From assembly GCA_023388965.1 (NCBI GenBank), contig JAEWFF010000015.1, forward strand, positions 28,985 to 92,984: a DNA stretch of 64,000 bases, in the 5' to 3' direction. The DNA is from Pseudomonadota bacterium (lineage in GTDB: Bacteria > Pseudomonadota > Alphaproteobacteria > Rhizobiales > Methylopilaceae). The position numbers were made by a program, and so were the translations under genes. Positions 17,277 to 25,173 of the stretch are shown here, one piece after another. Position 1 is the stretch's first letter; each line of letters begins with the position of its first letter. The notes under the pieces were generated by a model. That model was not told where the DNA came from and searched no databases. It saw only the letters and a program-made list of their open reading frames with translations.

Positions 17277-18322
17277 CGGCGGCGCGCAGTCTGAAGACGG
17301 TCGGCGATCTTGCCGCCGCCGGCCTGCTGCCGGAGGACCGCCTGACGGCTGCGGCGGCGGTCGCCGGGCGCTATGCCATCGCCGTGACGCCCGCCGTCGC
17401 GGCGCTCGTCGATCCGGCCGATCCGGCCGATCCGATCGCACGCCAGTTCCTGCCCGATCCGGCCGAACTGGTGACGCTGCCGCAGGAGCGCGCCGACCCG
17501 ATCGGCGATCTGGCGCATAGTCCCGTCGAGGGCATCGTCCACCGCTATCCCGACCGGGTGCTGCTGAAGGCGGTGCATGTCTGCCCGGTCTATTGCCGTT
17601 TCTGCTTCCGCCGCGAGATGGTCGGGCCGGAAGGTCTCGGCACGCTTTCGCCGGACGCTCTCGATGTGGCGCTTTCCTATATCGCCGGAAGGCCGGAGAT
17701 CTGGGAGGTGATCCTGACCGGCGGCGATCCGCTGGTGCTCTCGCCGCGCCGGCTGGAGGAGATCATGCTGCGGCTGGCGGCGATCCCCCATGTCCGCATC
17801 GTGCGTTTTCACACCCGCGTCCCGGCGGTCGATCCCGAGCGCGTCGATGCCGCGCTGATCGCCGCGCTGAAGGCGAGCGGCAAGACCGTCTATGTGGCGC
17901 TTCATGCCAATCATCCGCGCGAATTCACGGAGGCCGCCCGCGCCGCCGTGGCGCGCATCGCCGACGCCGGCATCGTCCTTGTCAGCCAGACGGTGCTTCT
18001 GAAGGGGGTGAACGACGATCCGGCCGTCCTTGCGGAACTGATGCGCACCTTCGTCGAGAACCGGGTGAAGCCCTATTATCTGCATCACCCCGATCTGGCG
18101 CCCGGAACCGCGCATTTCCGCCTGACGCTCGCCGAAGGCCGGGCGCTGGTCGCCGCCCTGCGTGGCCGTATCTCCGGCCTTTGCCAGCCGGCCTATATCC
18201 TCGATATTCCCGGCGGTCACGGCAAGGTGCGCGCCGACGCGCCGGAAGTGGAGGAGGCCGGCGACGGTTGCTTCCGCCTGCGTGATTTTCGCGGCGTCGC
18301 CCATTTCTATCCGCCCGAATAG
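17273..18322 (+). CDS. epmB: EF-P lysine 2,3-aminomutase, radical SAM
   Basis: A 349-residue radical SAM enzyme of the KamA family. The 4Fe-4S motif CPVYCRFC (Cys-x3-Cys-x2-Cys) lies at about residues 104-111, with the lysine/PLP region in the second half (LVSQTVLLKGVN, YYLHHPD). The short length and coupling to epmA identify it as EpmB, which makes (R)-beta-lysine for EF-P, rather than a fermentative lysine 2,3-aminomutase. It begins with GTG within the epmA stop. The last codons (FYPPE) and stop lie inside the first unit of a 22-base tandem repeat that continues downstream. Confidence 0.93.
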   Translation: MTAARSLKTVGDLAAAGLLPEDRLTAAAAVAGRYAIAVTPAVAALVDPADPADPIARQFLPDPAELVTLPQERADPIGDLAHSPVEGIVHRYPDRVLLKAVHVCPVYCRFCFRREMVGPEGLGTLSPDALDVALSYIAGRPEIWEVILTGGDPLVLSPRRLEEIMLRLAAIPHVRIVRFHTRVPAVDPERVDAALIAALKASGKTVYVALHANHPREFTEAARAAVARIADAGIVLVSQTVLLKGVNDDPAVLAELMRTFVENRVKPYYLHHPDLAPGTAHFRLTLAEGRALVAALRGRISGLCQPAYILDIPGGHGKVRADAPEVEEAGDGCFRLRDFRGVAHFYPPE

Positions 18323-18367
18323 GCATTTCTATCCGCCAGAATAGGCGCTGCTACCCGCCGGAACAGG
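18302..18367. repeat. Three tandem 22-base repeats over the epmB stop codon
   Basis: Units at 18302-18323, 18324-18345 and 18346-18367 share the form CATTTCTATCCGCC...GAATAGG. Unit 2 differs from unit 1 by one base; unit 3 has diverged further. Unit 1 encodes the HFYPPE C-terminus and stop of EpmB. Each unit retains an in-frame-like GAATAG or GAACAG, suggesting local slippage duplication of the gene end. Confidence 0.85.
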
Positions 18368-18385
18368 TGTTCCGGCGCGGGAAGG

Positions 18386-20416
18386 TCAGAATTCCTCCCA
18401 CTCGCCTTTTTCCCCCGTGTCCTTCGTCGCGCCGAAGGCACGGGCGATCTTGTCGCCGAGCGCCAGTGCCGGCGAGGCGACCGGGCGGGCGCCTGTCGCC
18501 GCCGGCTTGACGTTCCACTGGCCGGGCGAGCGGCGGACCGGCTCGCCGGTCGAGGGGAGCGGCGTGGGCACGATGTGGAGCTGTGGCGAGAGATGGGCCG
18601 GCGCCTGCGCGCTACGGCCTGCCGATATGCCGTCAGCGACCACGAAACGGTCGATCAATGCGTTGAGCGCCTGGACTTCCGTGGCCAGTTCATGGCTGGC
18701 CGCCGTCGTTTCCTGCACGATTTCGCGATTGCGCTGGCGGCCCTGGTCCATGGCGTTGACGGCTTGGCTGATCTCCTGCAACCCGGCCGATTGCTCGCGC
18801 GCCGCATCGACGATCGCCGCGACGTGGTCGTCGATCTCCCGCACTTCTTTCACGATGGCGCCAAGCGAGGTCCCGGTTTCGCCGACCAGCGCCACGCCGT
18901 CGCGCACCTGATTGCCCGATGTGGTGATCAGCGTCTTGATCTCGCGTGCGGCCGTGGCCGAGCGCTGCGCCAGTTCGCGGACCTCCTGCGCCACGACGGC
19001 GAAGCCCTTGCCGGCCTCTCCGGCGCGCGCCGCCTCGACGCCCGCGTTGAGCGCCAGCAGATTGGTCTGGAAGGCGATGTCGTCGATCACCCCGATGATA
19101 TTGCCGATTTCCCGCGATGAATTCTCGATGGCCTGCATGGCGGAAATGGCGCGATGGACCACCTTGCCGGATTCTTCCGCACCGTTGCGCGTGCGGTCGA
19201 CGAGACGTCCGGCCTCCTCGGCGCGGTGGGCCGAGTTGCGCACCGTGGCGGTGATCTGCTCCAGCGCGGCGGCGGTTTTCTCGACGGAGGCCGCCTGTTC
19301 GTCCGTGCGGCCGGAGAGATCGTCGGCGGCGGCGCGGATGCGGCCTGCGCCGGCGTCGATCGCGCGGGCATTGTCGCCGACGTCCCGGAGCGCGTCGCCG
19401 AGCCGGGCGACCGAGGCATTGAAATCCTCCCGCAGCCGGTCGAGATCGCCGTCGAAGGGTTTCTCGATGCGGCAGGTCGTGTCGCCGGCGGCCAGCTTGC
19501 CGAGCGCCGCGCCGAGGTGCGCAACGGCCTGCTGCACGCGGCCGCTGTCGCGCGTGCGCTCGGCCTCGCGCGCCTGACGTTCGCCTTCGGCCTGTTGCCG
19601 GTCCTCCTCGCCCAGCCGGTCCAGGCGCAGCCGCTCGGCGGCATTCTCGCGGAAGACGGAAACGGTGGCGGCCATGTCGCCGATTTCGTCCTTGCGTCCG
19701 GCATGGGGAACCGTGGCGGAAAGATCGCCCGCCGCAAGCCGCTTCATCGCGCCGGCAAGCGCCCCGAGCGGCCGGGTGACCCGGCGGTTGACGACGAGGA
19801 TCGCCAGAAGCGCCAGTCCGACGGAGACGGCGAGCGACGCCCAGGTGAGCGCGAAGGCGGTGCCTTCCTCGGCGCGGGCCGAAAGGATCGCCTCTTCGGT
19901 GAGCGCCCGGTTGCGGGCGACCAGCCCGTCGAGCGCGGCGGTGATCGCCTCGGCGTTCGTGCGCATCGATCCCTTGTAGATATCGAGCGCCGGCCCCTTG
20001 GCGGCGAGTGCGGAAAACTGCACGAGCTGTGCCGCGTCCTCCAGATAGGCGGACAGGGTGGCCCTGATGTCCTCGACGGCGCTGGCGGCTGCGGCGTCCC
20101 CGCCATTGGCGCCGGCATAGGCGTCGACCCGTCCCGAGAAGGCCTCTACCCGTTCCCCGATCAGGGCCTCGATACGGCCGATCTCGTCGGGGTCCATCGA
20201 CAGCATGTGTTCGGGATAGGTGGCGTTGAGCGCGGCGAAGGCGTGGCTCAGTTGCAGGATCGCGCTCATCTGCGGCACGCGCTCGGCTCCTATGTGCTCG
20301 ACATGGCCGGTGATCGCGGAAAGCGAACGGATCGCGACGCCGCCCTGAAGCGCGCCGAGCGCGACCATCAGGACGAAAAGGGCTGGCAGCAATCGGCTGA
20401 TCCGGAGGTGGCGCAT
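18386..20416 (-). CDS. Methyl-accepting chemotaxis protein with C-terminal WEEF tether
   Basis: A 676-residue transmembrane chemoreceptor: N-terminal membrane helix (about residues 7-30), an all-helical sensor domain to about 185, a second membrane helix (about 187-210), a HAMP domain (RRVTRPLGALAGAMKRL), and a long cytoplasmic signalling hairpin with the tip GFAVVAQEVRELAQRSA. The protein ends in EWEEF, the pentapeptide that docks CheR/CheB in other bacteria. The sensor domain gives no clue to the ligand. No che genes are nearby. The start at 20416 puts the signal-anchor helix immediately at the N-terminus. Confidence 0.93.
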   Translation of the reverse strand: MRHLRISRLLPALFVLMVALGALQGGVAIRSLSAITGHVEHIGAERVPQMSAILQLSHAFAALNATYPEHMLSMDPDEIGRIEALIGERVEAFSGRVDAYAGANGGDAAAASAVEDIRATLSAYLEDAAQLVQFSALAAKGPALDIYKGSMRTNAEAITAALDGLVARNRALTEEAILSARAEEGTAFALTWASLAVSVGLALLAILVVNRRVTRPLGALAGAMKRLAAGDLSATVPHAGRKDEIGDMAATVSVFRENAAERLRLDRLGEEDRQQAEGERQAREAERTRDSGRVQQAVAHLGAALGKLAAGDTTCRIEKPFDGDLDRLREDFNASVARLGDALRDVGDNARAIDAGAGRIRAAADDLSGRTDEQAASVEKTAAALEQITATVRNSAHRAEEAGRLVDRTRNGAEESGKVVHRAISAMQAIENSSREIGNIIGVIDDIAFQTNLLALNAGVEAARAGEAGKGFAVVAQEVRELAQRSATAAREIKTLITTSGNQVRDGVALVGETGTSLGAIVKEVREIDDHVAAIVDAAREQSAGLQEISQAVNAMDQGRQRNREIVQETTAASHELATEVQALNALIDRFVVADGISAGRSAQAPAHLSPQLHIVPTPLPSTGEPVRRSPGQWNVKPAATGARPVASPALALGDKIARAFGATKDTGEKGEWEEF

Positions 20417-20581
20417 GGCGGTTTCCTGCTGTTCGTCTACGCTACGGGATGGCGGTTGGGCGTGGAGCTTAGAAGCGCGCGTTTAACGGCGGCTTAATGC
20501 GTGCGATACGCCACCGTCTTGCCGGACGATTTTCCACACCCCATATGCCGGCGGACCGGATTTCCGATACGGAGCCCCTTC

Positions 20582-21307
20582 ATGATCCTCCAGGCCGCCC
20601 GCCTTTCCCTCGCCAATCTCTTCGATTCCCGCACGCGCGGCGTTTTCTGGAAGGTGCTCGGACTCACGTTGCTTGCGCTTGCCGTCCTGTGGTTCGCGCT
20701 GCGCGAAAGCTTCGTCGCTTTCGTCTGGCCCTGGCTTCAGGCGGCGATGATGCCGCAACTGCCGGACTGGGCCGGCTGGCTGGCCGTGGTCTTCGGCATT
20801 CTGGCAAGCGTCGGCCTCGCCGTGGCGTTGAGCCTGCTGCTGGCGCCGGTGACGGCGCTTGTCGCGGGGCTCTTTCTCGATGACGTGGCGGAGGTGATCG
20901 AGCAACGCGACTATCCCCTCGATCCGCCGGGCGCGGCGCTGCCGCTTGGACAGGCGATCGCCGGTTCGGTGAAATTCCTCGGCGTGGTGGTCCTCGCCAA
21001 TCTTCTCGCCCTCTTTCTCCTGTTCGTTCCGGGCGTGAACCTCGTCGCTTTCTTCCTCGTCAACGGTTACCTGCTCGGGCGGGAATTCTTCGAATTCGCG
21101 GCGATGCGTCACCGCACGCCGCATGAGGCGCGGCAGTTTCGCGCCAAACATGCCCCGACCGTGCTGCTTGCCGGCGTCCTGATCGCCGGCTTCCTCGCCG
21201 TGCCCCTCGTCAATCTGCTGACGCCGCTCTTTGCCGCCGGCCTGATGGTGCATCTGCACAAGGCGCTGAGCCGCCGGGATCCGGCCTTCGGCACGATCAG
21301 GGCGTAG
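20582..21307 (+). CDS. EI24-domain (CysZ-like) membrane protein
   Basis: A 241-residue membrane protein with about four long hydrophobic stretches and the EI24 family pattern (opening with a helical MILQAARLSLANLFD segment, then alternating membrane helices, with FVPGVNLVAFFLVNGYLLGREFF near residues 143-165). E. coli CysZ, in the same family, is a sulfate channel, but rhizobial EI24 proteins are mostly uncharacterised and not linked to cysteine genes; none occur here. The ATG at 20582 was chosen because homologous sequence begins there. The last 11 bases overlap the end of nth on the opposite strand. Confidence 0.8.
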   Translation: MILQAARLSLANLFDSRTRGVFWKVLGLTLLALAVLWFALRESFVAFVWPWLQAAMMPQLPDWAGWLAVVFGILASVGLAVALSLLLAPVTALVAGLFLDDVAEVIEQRDYPLDPPGAALPLGQAIAGSVKFLGVVVLANLLALFLLFVPGVNLVAFFLVNGYLLGREFFEFAAMRHRTPHEARQFRAKHAPTVLLAGVLIAGFLAVPLVNLLTPLFAAGLMVHLHKALSRRDPAFGTIRA

Positions 21308-22064
21308 GGCCGAAAAGCTGCGGCGGCAGTTCGACGAGCGGCGCGGGAATGTCGCAGGTCTTTTCCGGCGACTTGCAGAGGTCGGCGATGACGCAGCGCT
21401 CGCACTCCGGCTTGCGCGCCTTGCAGCAATAGCGCCCGTGCAGGATCAGCCAGTGGTGGGCGTGATAGAGATATTCGTCCGGGATCAGGCGGAAGAGCCG
21501 CTCTTCCACCTCGTCCGGCGTCTTGCCGGGGGCGAGGCGCAGGCGGTTGGCGATGCGGAAGATATGGGTGTCGACGGCGAGCGTCGCCTGGCCGAAGGCC
21601 ATGGAAAGAACGACATTGGCGGTTTTCCGCCCGACGCCCGGCAGCGTCATCAGTTCCTCGCGGGTCCGCGGCACCTCTCCGCCGAAATTCTCGATGAGAA
21701 TGCGGCTGAGCGCGATGACGTTCTTCGCCTTGTTGCGGTAGAGGCCGATCGTCCTGATATGGTCGCGCAGCCGTTCCTCGCCGAGCGCCAGCATCTTTTC
21801 CGGCGTGTCGGCGACGGCGAAAAGGGCGCGCGTCGCCCGGTTGACGCCAACGTCCGTCGCCTGCGCCGACAGCGCCACGGCGACGACGAGCGTGAACGGG
21901 TTGACATGCTCCAGTTCGCCCTTCGGTTCCGGCCGCTGCACCGAGAAGCGCCGGAAAATCTCCTTCAGTTCGGCCTGTGAATAGAGGCTGCGGGGGCGTC
22001 TTGCGGTACTCTTGCGGCGCGGCTGCGCGGCCGCGCCGTTCTTTTTCTGTTTCACGTTTTCCAT
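21297..22064 (-). CDS. nth: Endonuclease III
   Basis: A 255-residue base-excision-repair glycosylase/AP lyase for oxidised pyrimidines. The helix-hairpin-helix LPGVGRKTANVV (with the catalytic Lys) lies near residues 136-147, the catalytic Asp is in VDTHIFR, and the 4Fe-4S cluster is the C-terminal Cys-x6-Cys-x2-Cys-x5-Cys (CKARKPECERC...). An N-terminal basic extension of about 30 residues (KQKKNGAAAQPRRKS) precedes the core. The start at 22064 is preferred to 22109, which adds only non-conserved sequence. It diverges from the DUF2244 gene with only 22 bases between the starts. Confidence 0.95.
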   Translation of the reverse strand: MENVKQKKNGAAAQPRRKSTARRPRSLYSQAELKEIFRRFSVQRPEPKGELEHVNPFTLVVAVALSAQATDVGVNRATRALFAVADTPEKMLALGEERLRDHIRTIGLYRNKAKNVIALSRILIENFGGEVPRTREELMTLPGVGRKTANVVLSMAFGQATLAVDTHIFRIANRLRLAPGKTPDEVEERLFRLIPDEYLYHAHHWLILHGRYCCKARKPECERCVIADLCKSPEKTCDIPAPLVELPPQLFGPTP

Positions 22065-22086
22065 GATGCTTCTATAGTCTTGCCCC

Positions 22087-22587
22087 ATGACCCAAGGCAA
22101 TCTCGACAATGGAATGAACGAACGGCCGGTGTTCTCGGCGGAGCTGCATCCCTATCGCTCGCTCGGTCGCAACGGTCATCGTATCTTCTTCCTGATCGCC
22201 GGGGCGCTGAGTTTCGCCCATATGGCGGTTTTCCTGCTGTCCGGCGCCTGGCCGATCGTGTTTTTCTTCGGGCTGGATTTCGTGGCCCTGTTCGGCGCCT
22301 TCTGGCTGAACAACCGTGCCGCGCAGGCGCGCGAATTCGTGTCTCTGTCGCGCACCAATATCTCCATCCGCAAGGTCAGCCCCTCGGGGCGCGAAACGGA
22401 ACATGTTTTCAACCCGTTCTGGGCGCGCTTCCTGGTTTCGCGCAAGGCGAAGATCGGCATCACCGCCATGCATGTCCGCGGACAGGGCCGGGAGACGGAC
22501 GTCGGCACCTTCCTGCCGCTCGATGACCGGGAGCGGTTCGCCACGGCTTTTTCCGGCGCGCTTGCCCGGATCAAGCGGGGATATTAA
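22087..22587 (+). CDS. DUF2244 inner-membrane protein
   Basis: A 166-residue protein with two closely spaced membrane helices (about residues 33-50 and 56-75) and a C-terminal cytoplasmic beta-rich region, the layout of the DUF2244 family found widely in alphaproteobacteria. The conserved RTNISIRK, NPFWARFLV and LPLDDRERFA segments are present. Members have no established function. It is divergent from nth, an association seen in several rhizobia, so co-regulation is possible, but no functional link is known. Confidence 0.8.
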   Translation: MTQGNLDNGMNERPVFSAELHPYRSLGRNGHRIFFLIAGALSFAHMAVFLLSGAWPIVFFFGLDFVALFGAFWLNNRAAQAREFVSLSRTNISIRKVSPSGRETEHVFNPFWARFLVSRKAKIGITAMHVRGQGRETDVGTFLPLDDRERFATAFSGALARIKRGY

Positions 22588-22679
22588 CGCGTTCAATCGG
22601 CCCGCCCCGGACGCCGGCGCAGGAATCGGGTGGCGGTGACGCCGCCGGCGTGCTTTTCTCGCGGTACAGGAGAAGAACG

Positions 22680-23552
22680 ATGAATATTGCCGCGACCCTG
22701 CAATCCGACATCACGCCCGATGGCGACGACTACGAGACCGTGCGCCGGGTCATCGAGATGATCAGCGTGGACTATCGTGCGCAGCCGGGTCTGGATGACA
22801 TCGCGCGCCGTCTCGGTCAGTCGCCGACGCAGCTCCAGAAGACCTTCACTCGCTGGGCCGGCCTTTCGCCCAAGGCTTTCCTTCAGGCCGTCACTCTAGA
22901 CCACGCCAAGCGCCTGTTGCGGCAGGAGGCCCTGCCTCTGCTCGAGACGAGCCTGGAGGTGGGCCTGTCCGGTCCGGGCCGCCTGCACGATCTCTTCGTC
23001 ACCCATGAGGCCATGTCGCCCGGCGAGTGGAAGGCCCGGGGGGCGGGGCTGACGATGCGCTGGGGGCTGCATCCCTCGCCCTTCGGCCATGCGCTGGTGA
23101 TGATCACCGAGCGCGGGCTTGCCGGGCTCGCCTTTGCGGATGCGCCGGACGGCGGCGACGCCTTTGCGGATATGGCGCGCCGCTGGCCGAACGCCGCCTA
23201 TGTGGAGGACCGCGAGGCCACTGCGGCCTATGCCCGCCGCATCTTCGATCCCGGCCGCTGGCGGGCGGATGAACCCTTGCGGGTGGTGTTGATCGGTTCG
23301 GATTTCCAGGTCCGCGTCTGGCGGGCGCTGCTGCGCATCCCGCTCGGCCGCGCCGTCACCTATTCCTCCATCGCGGAGGATCTCGGGCAGCCGACCGCTT
23401 CGCGCGCCGTCGGCGCTGCGGTCGGGCGCAACCCGATTTCCTTCGTCGTGCCCTGCCACCGCGCCCTCGGCAAGAGCGGGGCGCTCACCGGCTATCACTG
23501 GGGCCTGACGCGCAAGCGCGCCATGCTCGGATGGGAGGCGGGAAGGGCCTGA
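22680..23552 (+). CDS. AraC-type/O6-methylguanine-DNA methyltransferase fusion (Ada-like, lacks N-Ada domain)
   Basis: A 290-residue protein. Residues about 20-115 form an AraC-type helix-turn-helix region (LDDIARRLGQSPTQLQKTF, AFLQAVTLDHAKRLL); residues about 125-285 form the ribonuclease-like and methyltransferase domains, with the acceptor Cys in VVPCHRALGKSGALTGYHWG. It accepts methyl groups from O6-methylguanine. E. coli Ada has an additional N-terminal zinc domain that repairs methylphosphotriesters and switches on transcription; it is absent, so the trigger for any regulatory activity is unclear. The ATG at 22680 follows an AGGAGAAG site. Confidence 0.9.
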   Translation: MNIAATLQSDITPDGDDYETVRRVIEMISVDYRAQPGLDDIARRLGQSPTQLQKTFTRWAGLSPKAFLQAVTLDHAKRLLRQEALPLLETSLEVGLSGPGRLHDLFVTHEAMSPGEWKARGAGLTMRWGLHPSPFGHALVMITERGLAGLAFADAPDGGDAFADMARRWPNAAYVEDREATAAYARRIFDPGRWRADEPLRVVLIGSDFQVRVWRALLRIPLGRAVTYSSIAEDLGQPTASRAVGAAVGRNPISFVVPCHRALGKSGALTGYHWGLTRKRAMLGWEAGRA

Positions 23553-23653
23553 GCGGGAGCCGAACGGCACCGGTGGAGAGCATGGCCCTCCATCCGGCCG
23601 TTCGGGCCGTCTTCTGAATGCTGGCGGGAAGGCGGCGGCAGGACACCGCCCTC

Positions 23654-23673
23654 CGCCCTTTCCGAAGGGCGGC
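23654..23673. other. 8-bp perfect hairpin downstream of gpmA
   Basis: CCGCCCTT and AAGGGCGG form a perfect 8-bp stem around the loop TCCG, two bases after the gpmA stop on its strand. No U-tract follows on either strand, so it may stabilise mRNA ends rather than act as a classical terminator between the converging genes. Confidence 0.4.
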
Positions 23674-23675
23674 GC

Positions 23676-24311
23676 TCAGTGCGCGCCGGACATGTCGCCG
23701 AGCACGTCCTTGGATTTCACCGTCGAATCGGCGTTCAGCGTGTAGACCATCGGCACGCCGGTCGCCAGGTTGAGTTTCAGGATCTCTTCCCGCGTCAGCC
23801 GGTCGAGCACCATGACGAGCGAGCGCAGCGAATTGCCGTGGGCGGCAACGAGCACTTTCTCCCCGCGCAGCACGCGCGGCAGGATCTCCGTCAGGTAATA
23901 GGGCCAGACGCGTGCGCCCGTATCGCGCAGGCTTTCGCCGCCCGGCGGCGGAACGTCGTAGGAGCGGCGCCAGACATGCACCTGCTCCTCGCCCCATTTG
24001 GCGCGGGCGTCATCCTTGTTGAGGCCGGAAAGGTCGCCGTAATCGCGCTCGTTCAGCGCCTCGTCGCGGATGGTCGCAAGGCCGGCCTGGCCGATCTCGT
24101 CGAGGATGATGTCGAGCGTCTTCTGCGCGCGGGTGAGCACCGAGGTGAAGGCGACGTCGAACCGGATGCCGGTTTCGGCGAGCGCCTTGCCGCCGGTCTT
24201 CGCCTCTTCGACGCCGAGGTCCGTCAGGTCGGGATCGCGCCAGCCGGTGAAGAGATTCTTCAGGTTCCATTCGCTCTGGCCGTGGCGAACGAGCACGAGG
24301 GTTCCGCTCAT
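23676..24311 (-). CDS. gpmA: 2,3-bisphosphoglycerate-dependent phosphoglycerate mutase
   Basis: A 211-residue dPGM, the shorter form common in alphaproteobacteria (E. coli 250). The phosphohistidine motif LVRHGQSEWN is at residues 6-15, the acid LNERDYGDLSGL near 84-95, and the second His in VAAHGNSLRSLV near 154. It interconverts 3- and 2-phosphoglycerate in glycolysis and gluconeogenesis. The gene ends shortly downstream of the Ada-like gene, with which it converges, and starts 23 bases from the dapB stop on the same strand, so dapB-gpmA probably form a transcription unit. Confidence 0.95.
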   Translation of the reverse strand: MSGTLVLVRHGQSEWNLKNLFTGWRDPDLTDLGVEEAKTGGKALAETGIRFDVAFTSVLTRAQKTLDIILDEIGQAGLATIRDEALNERDYGDLSGLNKDDARAKWGEEQVHVWRRSYDVPPPGGESLRDTGARVWPYYLTEILPRVLRGEKVLVAAHGNSLRSLVMVLDRLTREEILKLNLATGVPMVYTLNADSTVKSKDVLGDMSGAH

Positions 24312-24334
24312 GGTTTGTCTCCGGATTGGGTTTT

Positions 24335-25153
24335 TCAGTTGAGCCCGAGCACGTCGAGCATGGAGTAGAGGCCGGGTTTGCGGTCGCGCGCCCAGAGGGC
24401 CGCCCGAACGGCGCCACGGGCGAAGATCGAGCGGTCCGTGGCGCTGTGCGACAGGGTCACCGTCTCGCCTTCGCCGGCGAGCAGCACCGAATGCTCGCCG
24501 ATCACCGAGCCGCCGCGCAGCGTGGCGAAGCCGATCGTCCCCTGCGGCCGGGGGCCGGTATGGCCGTCGCGGACCCGCACGGAATTGTCACCAAGAGAGA
24601 TGCCGCGCCCCTTCGCCGCCGCCTCGCCCAGCAGCAGCGCCGTCCCCGAGGGAGCGTCGACCTTGTGGCGATGGTGCATTTCGAGCACCTCGATGTCCCA
24701 GTCGGCGGGGCCGAGCGCGCGCGCCGCCGTTTCGGCGAGCACGCCGAGCAGGTTGACGCCGAGGCTCATGTTGCCGGACTTGACGATGCGGGCGTGGCGC
24801 GCCGCTGCGGCGATCCGCGCGTCGTCCTCCGCTGCGCAGCCCGTCGTGCCGATCACATGGACGATGCGCGCCTGCGCGGCGAGGGCCGCGAATTCGACGG
24901 TTGCCGCCGGTGCGGTGAAGTCGAGCACGCCTTCCGCCTCGACGAAGGCTTCGAGCGGCCGGTCGCTCACCGGGACGCCGATCGGTCCGAGGCCGGCGAT
25001 CTCGCCCGCATCGCGGCCGACGAAGGGCGATTGCTCCCGCTCCACCGCAGCGAAAAGCTCCACGCCTTCCATGGCGTGGATGGCGCGGATCAGGGTCTGC
25101 CCCATGCGGCCGGCGGCCCCGACCACGACCAGTTTCATTGCGGTTGCGCTCAT
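24335..25153 (-). CDS. dapB: 4-hydroxy-tetrahydrodipicolinate reductase
   Basis: A 272-residue DapB: nucleotide-binding GAAGRMGQTL at about residues 12-21 and the substrate and catalytic region EMHHRHKVDAPSGTALLLGEA at about residues 158-178. It reduces the dihydrodipicolinate precursor in lysine and diaminopimelate synthesis. The start at 25153 (MSATAMKLVVVG) has a strong GAGGAAAG site directly before it, which is why it was preferred to the upstream ATG at 25177 and the internal one at 25138. It lies between the ABC exporter gene and gpmA on the same strand. Confidence 0.95.
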   Translation of the reverse strand: MSATAMKLVVVGAAGRMGQTLIRAIHAMEGVELFAAVEREQSPFVGRDAGEIAGLGPIGVPVSDRPLEAFVEAEGVLDFTAPAATVEFAALAAQARIVHVIGTTGCAAEDDARIAAAARHARIVKSGNMSLGVNLLGVLAETAARALGPADWDIEVLEMHHRHKVDAPSGTALLLGEAAAKGRGISLGDNSVRVRDGHTGPRPQGTIGFATLRGGSVIGEHSVLLAGEGETVTLSHSATDRSIFARGAVRAALWARDRKPGLYSMLDVLGLN

Positions 25154-25173
25154 GTCTTTCCTCGCGGGATCGG

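Noticed and set aside
17273..18322. Fermentative lysine 2,3-aminomutase (KamA)
   Set aside because: It is shorter than KamA and overlaps epmA, next to efp; the EpmB role fits better and no lysine-fermentation genes are near.
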